Assembly (NCBI GenBank): GCA_964016885.1
Contig: OZ024744.1
Span: forward strand, 28,034,108 to 28,098,107
DNA from: Eledone cirrhosa
Taxonomy: Eukaryota; Mollusca; Cephalopoda; Octopoda; Eledonidae
Reading direction: 5' to 3'
DNA length: 64,000 bases
In this document: positions 41,945 through 57,727 of the stretch, piece by piece
Layout of the letters: the number at the start of each line of letters is the position of its first letter
Numbering within the stretch: the stretch's first letter is position 1
Notes under the pieces: model-generated
What the model was told of the DNA's origin: nothing
Seen by the model: only the letters and a program-made list of their open reading frames with translations
Databases searched by the model: none
Translations under genes and position numbers: made by a program

Positions 41945-44900
41945 GAGAACAACAACAACCACAGTGACAATAACAGTTATAACAGTGACAACAACAACAA
42001 TGACAATAAAAGTGATAACAGCGACAACAACAACAACAATGACAATAACAGTTATATCAGCGACAACAACACCAATAACAACAACAGTTATAAAAGCGAC
42101 AACAACAACAACAGTGACAATAACAGTGATAACAGAGACAACAACAACAACAATGCCAATAACAGTTATAACAGCGACAACAACAACAGAACAATAAAAG
42201 TGATAACAGCGACAACAACAACAACAAAACAACAACAGTGACAATAACAGTGACAACAACAACAACAACAGTGACAACAACAGTTATAACAGCGACAACA
42301 ACAAAAACAACAATGACAATAACAGTTATAACAGCGACAACAACAACAAGGATAATAACAGTGATAACAGCGAGAACAACAACAACAGTGACATTAACAG
42401 TTATAACAGCGACAACAACAACAACAACAGTGACCATAACAGTGATAACAGCGAGAACAACAACAACAATGACAATAACAGTGATAACAGCGACAACAAC
42501 AACAATGACAGTTGTAACAGCGACAACAACAACAACAGTGACAATAACAGTTGTAACAGCGACAACAACAGTGACAATAACAGTTATAACAGCGACAACA
42601 ACAGCAGTGACAACAACAGTTATAACAGCGACAACAACAAAAACAATAATGACAATAACAGTTATAACAGCGACAACATCAACAAGGACAATAATAGTTA
42701 TAACAGCGAGAACAACAACAACAGTAACTAATAACAGTTATATCACCGACAGCAACAACAACAGTGACAACAACAGTTATAACAGCGACAACAACAGTGA
42801 CAATAACAGTTATAACAGCGACAACAGCAGTGTCAATAACAGTGATAACAGCCAGAACAACAACAACAACGATCACGATGACAGTGATAACAGCGAGAAC
42901 AACAACAACAACAGTGAGAATAACAGTTATAACAGCGACAACAACAACAACAGCGACAATAACACTGATGACAACGACAACAACAACAAAGACAACAGTG
43001 ACAATAACATTGATAACAACAACAACGACAACAACAACAGTGACAATAACAGCGACAACAACAACACCAGTGACAATAACAGTGATAACAGCGACAACAA
43101 CAACAGTGTCAATAACAGTGATAACAGCTACAACAACAACAACAACAACAACAGTGACAATAACAATTATAACAGCGGCAACAACAACAACAGTGACAAT
43201 AACAGTTATAACAGCGACAACAACAACAGTGACAATAACAGTGATAACAGCGAGAACAACAACAACTACAGTGTCAATAACAGTTATAAAAGTGACAACA
43301 ACAACAATGACAATAAGAGTGATAACAGCGACAACAACAACAACAATGACAATAACAGTTATAACAGCGACAACAACACCAATAACAATAACAGTTATAA
43401 AAGCGACAACAACAACAACAGTGACAATAACAGTGATAACAGAGACAACAACAACAACAATGCCAATAACAGTTATAACAGCGACAACAACAACAGAACA
43501 ATAAAAGTGATAACAGCGACAACAACAACAACAAAACAACAACAGTGACAATAACAGTGACAACAACAACAACGATCACGATGACAGTGATAACAGCGAC
43601 AACAACAACAAGAGTGAGAATAACAGTTATAACAGCGACAACAACAATCAAAAGAACAGTTATGACAGCGACAACAACAACAACAACAATGACAATAACA
43701 GTGATAACAGCAACAACAACAACAACATTGACAATAACATTTATAACAGTGACAACAACAACAGTGACAATAACAGTGATAACAGCCTCAACAACAACAA
43801 CAGTGAAGATAACTGTGAAAACAGCGACAACAACAACAACAATGACAATAACAGTGATAACAGGGACAACAATGACAGTAACAGTTATAACAGCGACAAC
43901 AAAAACAACAACAATGACAATAACAGTGATAACAGCGACAACAACAACAACAACAGTGACAATAACAGTGATAACAGCGACAACAACAACAACTGACAAC
44001 AACAGTTATAACAGGGACAACAACAACAAAAGTGACAATAACAGTTATAACAGCGACAACAAAAACAACAGTGAGAATAACATTTATAACAGTGACAACA
44101 ACAACAGTGACAATAACAGTGATAACAGCGACAACAACAACAAAAGTGACAATAACAGTGATAACAGCGACAATAACAACAACAATGACAATAACAGTGA
44201 TAACAGCGTGAACAACAACAACAGTGACATTAACAGTTATAACAGCGACAACAACAACAACAGTGACCATAACAGTGATAACAGCGAGAACAACAACATC
44301 AAAAATGACAATAACAGCGACAACAACAACAACAATGACAGTTGTAACAGCGACAACAACAACAGTGACAATAACAGTTATAACAGTGACAACAACAGTG
44401 ACAATAACAGTGATAACAGCGACAACAACAACAACAACAGTGACAATAACAGTGATAACAGCGATAACAACAACAATAGCAACAACAGTGACCATAACAG
44501 TTATAACAGCGACAACAACAACAACAGCGACAACAAAAACAATGACAATAACAGTGATAACAGCGACAACAACAACATCAACAGTGACAATAACAGCGAT
44601 AACAGCGACAACCGCAACAACAACAGTGACAATAACAGTGATAACAGCGACAACAACAACAACAACAGTGACAATTACAGTGATAACAGCGAGAACAACA
44701 ACAACAACAGTGACAATAACAGTGATAACAGCGAGAACAACAACAACAACAACAGTGACAATAACAGTTATAACAGCGACAATAACAACAACAATGACAA
44801 TAACAGTGATAACAGCGACAACAACAACAACAACATCAATGACAATAACAGTGATAAAAGCGACAACAACAACAGTGACAATAACAGTGATAACATCGAC

Positions 44901-47900
44901 AACAACAACAAGATTGACAATAACAGTGATAACAGCGACAACAACAACAGTGACAATAACAGTGATAACAGCGACAATAACAACAACAATGACAATACCA
45001 GTGATAACAGCGACACGAACAACAACAACAATGACAATAACAGTGATAACAGCGACAACAGCAGTGACAATAACAGTGATAACAGCCAGAACAACAACAA
45101 CAACGATCACGATGACAGTGATAACAGCGACAACAACAACAACAACAACAACAACAGTGACAATAACAGTGATAACAGCGACAAAAACAACAACAACAGT
45201 GACAATAAGCATGATAACAACGACAACAACAACAGCGACAATAACAGTGATGACAACGACGACAACAACAACAAGACAACAACAGTGACAATAACAGCGA
45301 CAACAACAACACCACTGACAATAACAGTGATAACAGCGACAACAACAACAACAGTGTCAATAACAGTGATAACAGCTACAACAACAACAACAACAACAAC
45401 AACAGTGGCAATAACAATTATAACAGCAGCAACAACAACAACAGTGACAATAACAGTAATAACAGCGACAACAACAACAACAGTGACAATAACAGTGATA
45501 ACAGCGACAACAACAACAACCACAGTGACAATAACAGTTATAACAGTGACAACAACAACAATGACAATAAAAGTGATAACAGCGACAACAACAACAACAA
45601 TGACAATAACAGTTATATCAGCGACAACAACACCAATAACAACAACAGTTATAAAAGCGACAACAACAACAACAGTGACAATAACAGTGATAACAGAGAC
45701 AACAACAACAACAATGCCAATAACAGTTATAACAGCGACAACAACAACAGAACAATAAAAGTGATAACAGCGACAACAACAACAACAAAACAACAACAGT
45801 GACAATAACAGTGACAACAACAACAACAACAGTGACAACAACAGTTATAACAGCGACAACAACAAAAACAACAATGACAATAACAGTTATAACAGCGACA
45901 ACAACAACAAGGATAATAACAGTGATAACAGCGAGAACAACAACAACAGTGACATTAACAGTTATAACAGCGACAACAACAACAACAACAGTGACCATAA
46001 CAGTGATAACAGCGAGAACAACAACAACAATGACAATAACAGTGATAACAGCGACAACAACAACAATGACAGTTGTAACAGCGACAACAACAACAACAGT
46101 GACAATAACAGTTATAACAGCGACAACAACAGTGACAATAACAGTTATAACAGCGACAACAACAACAGTGACAACAACAGTTATAACAGCGACAACTACA
46201 AAAACAATAATGACAATAACAGTTATAACAGCGACAACATCAACAAGGACAATAATAGTTATAACAGCGAGAACAACAACAACAGTAACTAATAACAGTT
46301 ATATCACCGACAGCAACAACAACTGTGACAACAACAGTTATAACAGCGACAACAACAGTGACAATAACAGTTATAACAGCGACAACAGCAGTGTCAATAA
46401 CAGTGATAACAGCCAGAACAACAACAACAACGATCACGATGACAGTGATAACAGCGAGAACAACAAGAACAACAGTGAGAATAACAGTTATAACAGCGAC
46501 AACAGCAACAGTGACAATAACAGTTATAACAGCGACAACAACAACAGTGACAGTAAGAGTTATAACAGCGACAACAACAACAGTGACAAGAACAGTGATA
46601 ACAGCGACAACAAAAACAACAGTGAGAATAACATTTATAACAGTGACAACAACAAGAGTGACAATAACAGTGATGACAGCGACAACAACAACAAAAGTGA
46701 CAGTAACAGTGATAACAGCGACAATAACAACAACAATGACAATAACTGTGATAACAGCGAGAACAACAACAACAGTGACATTAACAGTTATAACAGCGAC
46801 AACAACAATGACCATAACAGTGATAACAGCGAGAACAACAACATAAACAATGACAATAACAGTGATAACAGCGATAACAACAACAACAACAACAACAGTG
46901 ACCATAGCAGTTATAACAGCGACAACAACAACAACAGCGACAACAACAACAAAAACAATGACAATAACAGTGATAACAGCGACAACAACAACAATAACAG
47001 TGACAATAACAGCGATAACAGCGACAACCGCAACAACAACATTGACAATAACAGTGATAACAGCGACAACAACAACAACAACAACAGTGACAATTACTGT
47101 GATAACAGCGAGAACAACAACAACAGTGACAATAACAGTGATAACAGCGAGAGCAACAACAACAACAACAGTGACAATAACAGTTATAACAGCGACAATA
47201 ACAAAAACAATGACAATAACAGTGATAACAGCGACAACAACAACAACATCAATTACAATAACAGTGATAAAAGCGACAACAACAACAACAGTGACAATAA
47301 CAGTGATAACAGCGACAACAACAACAACAACAGTGACAATAATACTGATAACAGCGACAATAACAACAACAATGACAATACCAGTGATAACAGCGACACG
47401 AACAACAACAACAATGACAATAACAGTGATAACAGCGACAACAGCAGTGACAATAACAGTGATAACAGCGACAACAACAACAACAATGACAATAACAGTG
47501 ATAACAGCGACAACCGCAACAACAACAGTGACAATAACAGTGATAACAGCGACAACAGCAGTGAAAATAACAGTTATAACAGCCAGAACAACAACAACGA
47601 TCACGATGACAGTGATAACAGCGACAACAACAACAACAGTGACAATAACAGTGATAACAGCGACAACAACAACAACAGTGACAATTACAGTGATAACAGC
47701 GAGAACAACAACAACAACAACAGTGACAATAACAGTTATACCAGCGACAATAACAACAACAATGACAATAACAGTGATAACAGCGACAACAACAACAACA
47801 ACATCAATGACAATAACAGTGATAAAAGCGACAACAACAACAGTGACAATAACAGTGATAACAGCGACAACAACAACAACATTGACAATAACAGTGATAA

Positions 47901-50900
47901 CAGCGACAACAACAACAACATTGACAATAACAGTGATAACAGCGACAATAACAACAACAATGACAATACCAGTGATAACAGCGACACGAACAACAACAAC
48001 AACACCAATGACAGTTATAACAGCGACAACAACAGTGACAATAACAGTTATAACAGCGACAACAACAACAGTGACAAGAACAGTGATAACAGCAGCAACA
48101 ACAACAACAATGACAATAACAGCGATAACAGCGACAACAACAACAACAACAACAACAGTCACAATAACAGTGATAACATCGATAACAACAACAAAAACAA
48201 TTACAATAACAGTGAAACCAGTAACAACAACAACAACAACAACAGTGACAATAACAGCGGTAACAGCGACAACAACAACAACAATGCAACAACAGTGATA
48301 ACAGCGACAACCGCAACAACAACAGTGTCAATAACAGTGATAACAGCCAGAACAACAACAACAACGATCACGATGACAGTGATAACAGCGACAACAACAA
48401 CAACAACAACAGCGACAATAACAGTGATAGCAGCGACAACAACAACAACAATGACAATAAGAGTGATAACAGCGACAACCGCAACAACAACAGTGACATT
48501 ACAGTTATAACAGCGACAACAACAGTGACAATAACAGTGATAACAGCGACAACAACAACAACAATGACAATAACAGTTATAACAGCGAGAACAACAACAA
48601 CAACAACACCAGTGACAATAACAGTTATAACAGCGACAATAACAACAACAATGACAATAACAACAACAATGACAATAACAGTGATAACAGCGACAACACC
48701 AACAACAACATCAATGACAATAACAGTGATAAAAGCGACAACAACAACAACTGTGACAATAACAGTGATAACAGCGACAACAACAACATTGACAATAACA
48801 GTGATAACAGTGACAACAACAACAACAATGACAATACTAGTTATAGCAGCGACAACAACAACAACAACAGTGACAATAACAGTGATAACAGCGAAAACAA
48901 CAACAACAACAGTGACAATAACAGTGATAACAGCGACAACAACAACAGTGACGATAACCATGATAACAACGACAACAACGACAACAACAGCGACAATAAC
49001 AGTGATGACAACGACGACACCAACAACAACAACACAACAACGGTGACAATAACAGCGACAACAACAACAACAGCGACAATAACACTGATGACAACGACAA
49101 CAACAACAACAAAGACAACAGTGACAATAACAGTGATAACAACAACAACAACGACAACAACAACAGTGACAATAACAGCGACAACAACAACACCAGTGAC
49201 AATAACAGTGATAACAGCGACAACAACAACAACAGTGTCAATAACAGTGATAACAGCTACAACAACAACAACAACAACAACAGCAGTGACAATAACAATT
49301 ATAACAGCGGCAACAACAACAACAGTGACAATAACAGTTATAACAGCGACAACAACAACAGTGACAATAACAGTGATAACAGCGAGAACAACAACAACTA
49401 CAGTGTCAATAACAGTTATAAAAGTGACAACAACAACAATGACAATAAGAGTGATAACAGCGACAACAACAACAACAATGACAATAACAGTTATAACAGC
49501 GACAACAACAACAACAGTTACAATAACAGTGATAACAGAGACAACAACAACAACAATGCCAATAACAGTTATAACAGCGACAACAACAACAGAACAATAA
49601 AAGTGATAACAGCGACAACAACAACAAAACAACAACAGTGACAATAACAGTGACAACAACAACAACAGTGACAACAACAGTTATAACAGCGACAACAACA
49701 AAAACAATAATGACAATAACTGTTATAACAGCGACAACAACAACAAGGACAATAATAGTTATAACAGCGAGAACAACAACAACAGTAACTAATAACAGTT
49801 ATATCACCGACAGCAACAACAACAACAGTGACAATAACAGTTATAACAGTGACAACAACAGTGACAATAACAGTTATAACAGCGACAACAGCAGTGACAA
49901 TAACAGTGATAACAGCCAGAACAACAACAACAACGATCACGATGACAGTGATAACAGCGACAACAACAACAACAGTGAGAATAACAGTTATAACAGCGAC
50001 AACAACAACAGTCAAAAGAACAGTTATGACAGCGACAACAACAATAACAATGACAATAACAGTGATAACAGCAACAACAACAACAGTGACAATAACATTT
50101 ATAACAGTGACAACAACAACAGTGACAATAACAGTGATAACAGCGACAACAACAACAACAGTGACGATAACTGTGAAAACAGCGACAACAACAACAATGA
50201 CAATAACAGTGATAACAGGGACAACAATGACAATAACAGTGATAACAGCGACAACAACAACAGTGACAATAACAGTGATAACAGCGACAACAACAACAAC
50301 AGTGACAATAACAGTTATAACAGGGACAACAACAACAAAAGTGACAATAACAGTTATAACAGCGACAACAAAAACAACAGTGAGAATAACATTTATAACA
50401 GTGACAACAACAACAGTGACAATAACAGTGATAACAGCGACAACAACAACAAAAGTGACAATAACAGTGATAACAGCGACAATAACAACAACAAAGACAA
50501 TAACAGTGATAACAGCGAGAACAACAACAACAGTGACATTAACAGTTATAACAGCGACAACAACAACAACAGTGACCATAACAGTGATAACAGCGAGAAC
50601 AACAACATCAAAAATGACAATAACGGTGATAACAGCGACAACAACAACAACAACAACAATGACAGTTGTAACAGCGACAACAACAACAGTGACAATAACA
50701 GTTATAACAGCGACAACAACAGTGACAATAACAGTGATAACAGCGACAACAACAACAAAAACAATGACAATAACAGCGATAACAGCGACAACAACAACAA
50801 CAGTGACAATAACAGTGATAACAGCGATAACAACAACAATAACAACAACAGTGACCATAACAGTTATAACAGCGACAACAACAACAGCGACAACAACAAC

Positions 50901-53900
50901 AGCGACAACAACAACAAAAACAATGACAATAACATTGATAACAGCGACAACAACAACATCAACAGTGACAATAACAGCGATAACAGCGACAACCGCAACA
51001 ACAACAGTGACAATAACAGTGATAACAGCGACAACAACAACAACAACAGTGACAATTACAGTGATAACAGCGAGAACAACAACAACAACAGTGACAATAA
51101 CAGTGATAACAGCGAGAGCGACAACAACAACAACAACAGTGACAATAACAGTTATAACAGCGACAATAACAACAACAATGACAATAACAGTGATAACAGC
51201 GACAACAACAACAACATCAATGACAATAACAGTGATAAAAGCGACAACAACAACAGTGACAATAACAGTGATAACAGCGACAACAACAACAAGATTGACA
51301 ATAACAGTGATAACAGCGACAACAACAGTGACAATAACAGTGATAACAGCGACAATAACAACAACAATGACAATACCAGTGATAACAGCGACACGAACAA
51401 CAACAACAATGACAATAACAGTGATAACAGCGACAACCGCAACAACAACAGTGACAATAACAGTGATAACAGCGACAACAGCAGTGACAATAACAGTGAT
51501 AACAGCCAGAACAACAACAACAACGGTCACGATGACAGTGATAACAGCGACAACAACAACAACAACAACAACAACAGTGACAATAACAGTGATAACAACG
51601 ACAACAACAACAACAACAGCGACAATAACAGTGATGACAACGACGACAACAACAACAAAACAACAACAGTGACAATAACAGCGGCAACAACAACACCACT
51701 GACAATAACAGTGATAACAGCGACAACAACAACAACAGTGTCAATAACAGTGATAACAGCTACAACAACAACAACAACAACAATAACAACAGTGGCAATA
51801 ACAATTATAACAGCAGCAACAACAACAACAGTGACAATAACAGTTATAACAGCGACAACAACAACAACAGTGACAATAACAGTGATAACAGCGAGAACAA
51901 CAACAACCACAGTGACAATAACAGTTATAACAGTGACAACAACAACAATGACAATAAAAGTGATAACAGCGACAACAACAACAACAATGACAATAACAGT
52001 TATATCAGCGACAACAACACCAATAACAACAACAGTTATAACAGCGACAACAACAACAACATTGACAATAACAGTGATAACAGAGACAACAACAACAACA
52101 ATGCCAATAACAGTTATAACAGCGACAACAACAACAGAACAATAAAAGTGATAACAGCGACAACAACAACAACAAAACAACAACAGTGACAATAACAGTG
52201 ACAACAACAACAACAGTGACAACAACAGTTATTACAGCGACAACAACAAAAACAACAATGACAATAACAGTTATAAAAGCGACAACAACAACAAGGACAA
52301 TAACAGTGATAACAGCGAGAACAACAACAACAACAGTGACATTAACAGTTATAACAGCGACAACAACAACAACAACATTGACCATAACAGTGATAACAGC
52401 GAGAACAACAACAACAACAATGACAATAACAGTGATAACAGCGACAACAACAACAACGTCAATGACAGTTGTAACAGCGACAACAACAACAACAGTGACA
52501 ATAACAGTTATAACAGCGACAACAACAGTGACAATAACAGTTATAACAGCGACAACAACAACAGTGACAACAACATTTATAACAGCGACAACAACAAAAA
52601 CAATAATGACAATAACAGTTATAACAGCGACAACAACAACAAGGACAATAATAGTTATAACAGCGAGAACAACAACAACAGTAACTAATAACAGTTATAT
52701 CACCGACAGCAACAACAACAGTGACAATAACAGTTATAACAGCGACAACAACAGTGACAATAACAGTTATAACAGCGACAACAGCAGTGACAATAACAGT
52801 GATAACAGACAGAACAACAACAACAACGATCACGATGACAGTGATAACAGCGAGAACAACAACAACAACAGTGAGAATAACAGTTATAACAGCGACAACA
52901 GCAACAGTGACAATAACAGTTATAACAGCGACAACAACAACAGTGACAATAAGAGTTATAACAGCGACAACAACAACAGTGACAAGAACAGTGATAACAG
53001 CGACAACAAAAACAACAGTGGGAATAACATTTATAACAGTGACAACAACAACAGTGTCAATAACAGTGATGACAGCGACAACAACAACAAAAGTGACAGT
53101 AACAGTGATAACAGCGACAATAACAACAACAATGACAATAACAGTGATAACAGCGAGAACAACAACAACAGTGACATTAACAGTTATAACAGCGACAACA
53201 ACAACAACAGTGACCATAACAGTGATAACAGCGAGAACAACAACATCAACAATGACAATAACAGTGATAACAGCGACAACAACAACAACAACAACAACAA
53301 CAATTACAGTTGTAACAGCGACAACAACAACAACAGTGACAATAACAGTTATAACAGCGACAACAACAGTGACAATAACAGTGATAACAGCGACAACAAC
53401 AACAACAGTGACAATAACAGTGATAACAGCGATAACAACAACAACAACAACAACAGTGACTATAACAGTTATAACAGCGACAACAACATCAACAGCGACA
53501 ACAACAACAAAAACAATGACAATAACAGTGATAACAGCGACAACAACAACAATAACAGTGACAATAACAGCGATGACAGCGACAACCGCAACAACAACAT
53601 TGACAATAACACTAATAACAGCGACAACAGCAGTGAAAATAACAGTGATAACAGCCAGAACAACAACAACAACGATCACGATGACAGTGATAACAGCGAC
53701 AACAACAACAACAACAGTGACAATAACAGTGATAACAGCGACAAAAACAACAACAACAGTGACAATAAGCATGATAACAACGACACTAACAACAACAACA
53801 GCGACAATAACAGTGATGACAACGACGACAACAACAACAAAACAACAACAGTGACAATAACAGCGACAACAACAACACCACTGACAACAACAGTGATAAC

Positions 53901-56469
53901 AGCGACAACAACAACAACAGTGTCAATAACAGTGATAACAGCTACAACAACAACAACAACAACAACAACAGTGACAATAACAATTATAACAGCAACAACA
54001 ACAACAGTGACAATAACAGTTATAACAGCGACAACAACAACAACAGTGACAATAATAACAGTGACAATAACAGTGATAACAGCGAGAACAACAACAACCA
54101 CAGTGACAATAACAGTTATAACAGTGACAACATCAACAATGACAATAACAGTGATAACAGCGACAACAACAACAACAATGACAATAACAGTTATAACACC
54201 GACAACAACACCAATAACAACAACAGTTATAACAGCGACAACAACAACAACAGTGACAATAACAGTGATAACAGAGACAACAACAACAACAATGCCAATA
54301 ACAGTTATAGCTGCGACAACAACAGAACAATAAAAGTGATAACAGCGACAACAACAACAACAAAACAACAACAGTGACAATAACAGTGACAACAACAACA
54401 ACAGTGACAACAACAGTTATAACAGCGACAACAACAAAAACAACAATGACAATAACAGTTATAACAGCGACAACAACAACAAGGACAATAACAGTGATAA
54501 CAGCGAGAACAACAACAACAGTGACATTAACAGTTATAACAGCGACAACAACAACAACAACAGTGACCATAACAGTGGTAACAGCGAGAACAACAACAAC
54601 AACAATGACAATAACAGTGATAACAGCGACAACAACAACAACAACAATGACAGTTGTAACAGCGACAACAACAACAACAGTGACAATAACAGTTATAACA
54701 GCGACAACAACAGTGACAATAACAGTTATAACAGCGACAACAACAACAGTGACAACAACAGTTATAACAGCGACAACAACAAAAACAATAATGACAATAA
54801 CAGTTATAACAGCGACAACAACAACAAGGACAATAATAGTTATAACAGCGAGAACAACAACAACAGTAACTAATAACAGTTATATCACCGACAACAACAA
54901 CAACAACAGTGACAATAACAGTTATAACAGCGACAACAACAGTGACAATAACAGTTATAACAGCGACAACAGCAGTGACAATAACAGTGATAACAGACAG
55001 AACAACAACAACAACGATCACGATGACAGTGATAACAGCGAGAACAACAACAACAACAGTGACAATAAGAGTAATTAACAGCGACAACAACAACAGTGAC
55101 AAGAACAGTGATAACAGCGACAAAACAACAGTGGGAATAACATTTATAACAGTGACAACAACAACAGTGACAATAACAGTGATGACAGCGACAACAACAA
55201 CAAAAGTGACAGTAACAGTGATAACAGCGACAATAACAACAACAATGACAATAACAGTGATAACAGCGAGAACAACAACAACAGTGACATTAACAGTTAT
55301 AACAGCGACAACAACAACAACAGTGACCATAACAGTGATAACAGCGAGAACAACAACATCAACAATGACAATAACAGTGATAACAGCGACAACAACAACA
55401 CCAACAACAACAACAACAATTACAGTTGTAACAGCGACAACAACAACAACAGTGACAATAACAGTGATAACAGCGACAACAACAACAACAACAGTGACAA
55501 TAACAGTGATAACAGCGATGACAACAACAACAACAACAACAACAGTGACTATAACAGTTATAACAGCGACAACAACACCAACAGCGACAACAACAACAAA
55601 AACAATGACAATAACAGTGATAACAGCGACAACAACAACAACAACAGTGACAATAACAGTGATAACAGCGATGACAACAACAACAACAACAACAACAGTG
55701 ACCATAACAGTTATAACAGCGACAACAACATCAACAGCGACAACAACAGTGATAACAGCGACAACAACAACAATAACAGTGACAATAACAGCGATAACAG
55801 CGACAACCGCAACAACAACATTGACAATAACACTAATAACAGCGACAACAGCAGTGAAAATAACAGTGATAACAGCCAGAACAACAACAACGATCACGAC
55901 GACAGTGATAACAGCGACAACAACAACAACAGTGACAATAACAGTGATAACAGCGACAACAACAACAACAAAGTGACAATAACAGTGATAACAGCGAGAG
56001 CAACAACAACAACAACAACAACAGTGACAATAACAGTTATAACAGCGACAATAACAAAAACAATGACAATAACAGTGATAACAGCGACAACAACAACAAC
56101 AACATCAATTACAATAACAGTGATAAAAGCGACAACAACAACAACAGTGACAATAACAGTGATAACAGCGACAACAACAACAATAACAGTGACAATAATA
56201 GTGATAACAGCGACAATAACAACAACAATGACAATACCAGTGATAACAGCGACACGAACAACAACAACAATGACAATAACAGTGATAACAGCGACAACAG
56301 CAGTGACAATAACAGTGATAAAAGCGACAACAACAACAGTGACAATAACAGTGATAACATCGACAACAACAACAAGATTGACAATAACAGTGATAACAGC
56401 GACAACAACAACAGTGACAATAACAGTGATGACAGCGACAACAGCAGTGAAAATAACAGTGATAACAGC
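41945..56469 (+). repeat. 14.5-kb tandem duplication, copy 2
   Basis: This copy is 14,525 bp and lies head to tail with copy 1. At 56470 the sequence departs from a third copy: CAGCCAGAAC appears where CAGCGAGAAC would be expected. The differences from copy 1 that I found by eye are about nine single-base changes, two of them adjacent at 43787-43788, plus a few indels of 3 or 6 bp in ACA runs. Divergence is therefore on the order of 0.1%. Confidence 0.93.
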
Positions 56470-57727
56470 CAGAACAACAACAACGATCACGATGACAGTG
56501 ATAACAGCGACAACAACAACAGTGACAATAACAGTGATAACAGCGACATCAACAACAACAGTGACAATTACAGTGATAACAACGAGAACAACAACAACAA
56601 CAGTGACAATAACAGTGATAACAGCGAGAACAACAACAACAGTGACAATAACAGTTATAACAGCGACAATAACAACAACAATGACAATAACAGTGATAAC
56701 AGCGACAACAACAACAACAACATCAATGACAATAACAGTGATAAAGGCGACAACAACAACAACAGTGACAATTACAGTGATAACAGCGACAACAACAACA
56801 ACATTGACAATAACAGTGATAACAGCGACAACAACAACAACATTGACAATAATAGTGATAACAGCGACAATAACAACAACAATGACAATACCAGTGATAA
56901 CAGCGACACGAACAACAACAACAATTAAAATAACAGTGATAACAGCGAGAACAACAACAACAGTGACATTAACAGTTATAACAGCGACAACAACAACAAC
57001 AACAGTGACCATAACAGTGTTAACAGCGAGAACAACAACAACAACAATGACAATAACAGTGATAACAGCGACAACAACAATAACAACAATGACAGTTGTA
57101 ACAGCGACAACAACAACAACAACAGTGACAATAACAGTTAAAACAGCGACAACAACAGTGACAATAACAGTTATAACAGCGACAACAACAACAGTGACAA
57201 TAACAGTGATAACAGCGACAACAACAACAACAACAATGACAATAACACCGATAACAGCGACAACAACAACAACAACAACAACAACAGTCACAATAACAGT
57301 GATAACAGCGATAACAACAAAAACAACAACAGTGACCATAACAGTTATAACAGCGACAACAACAACAACAGCGACAACAACAACAACAACAAAAACAATT
57401 ACAATAACAGTGATAACAGTGACAACGACAACAACAGTGACAATAACAGCGATAACAGCGACAACAACAATAACAATGACAATAACAGTGATAACAGCGA
57501 CAACCGCAACAACAACAGTGACAATAACAGTGATAACAGCGACAACAGCAGTGACAATAACAGTGATAACAGCCAGAACAACAACAACGATCACGATGAC
57601 AGTGATAACAGCGACAACAACAACAACAGTGACAATAACAGTGATAACAGCGACAACAACAACAACAATGACAATAACAGTGATAACAGCGACAACTGCA
57701 ACAACAACAGTGACATTACAGTTATAA
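56470..57727 (+). repeat. Region V, region-I-like unit ending in ACATTACAG
   Basis: After the 14.5-kb duplication the array returns to the type seen at about 1,640-2,962, with GATCACGATGACAG, GTGATAAAGGCGAC and AACAATTAAAATAACAG, and it ends with the marker at 57713. The same block recurs at about 62,180-63,369 with an offset near 5,642 bp. A local change gives CAGTTAAAACAGCG near 57137. Confidence 0.8.
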
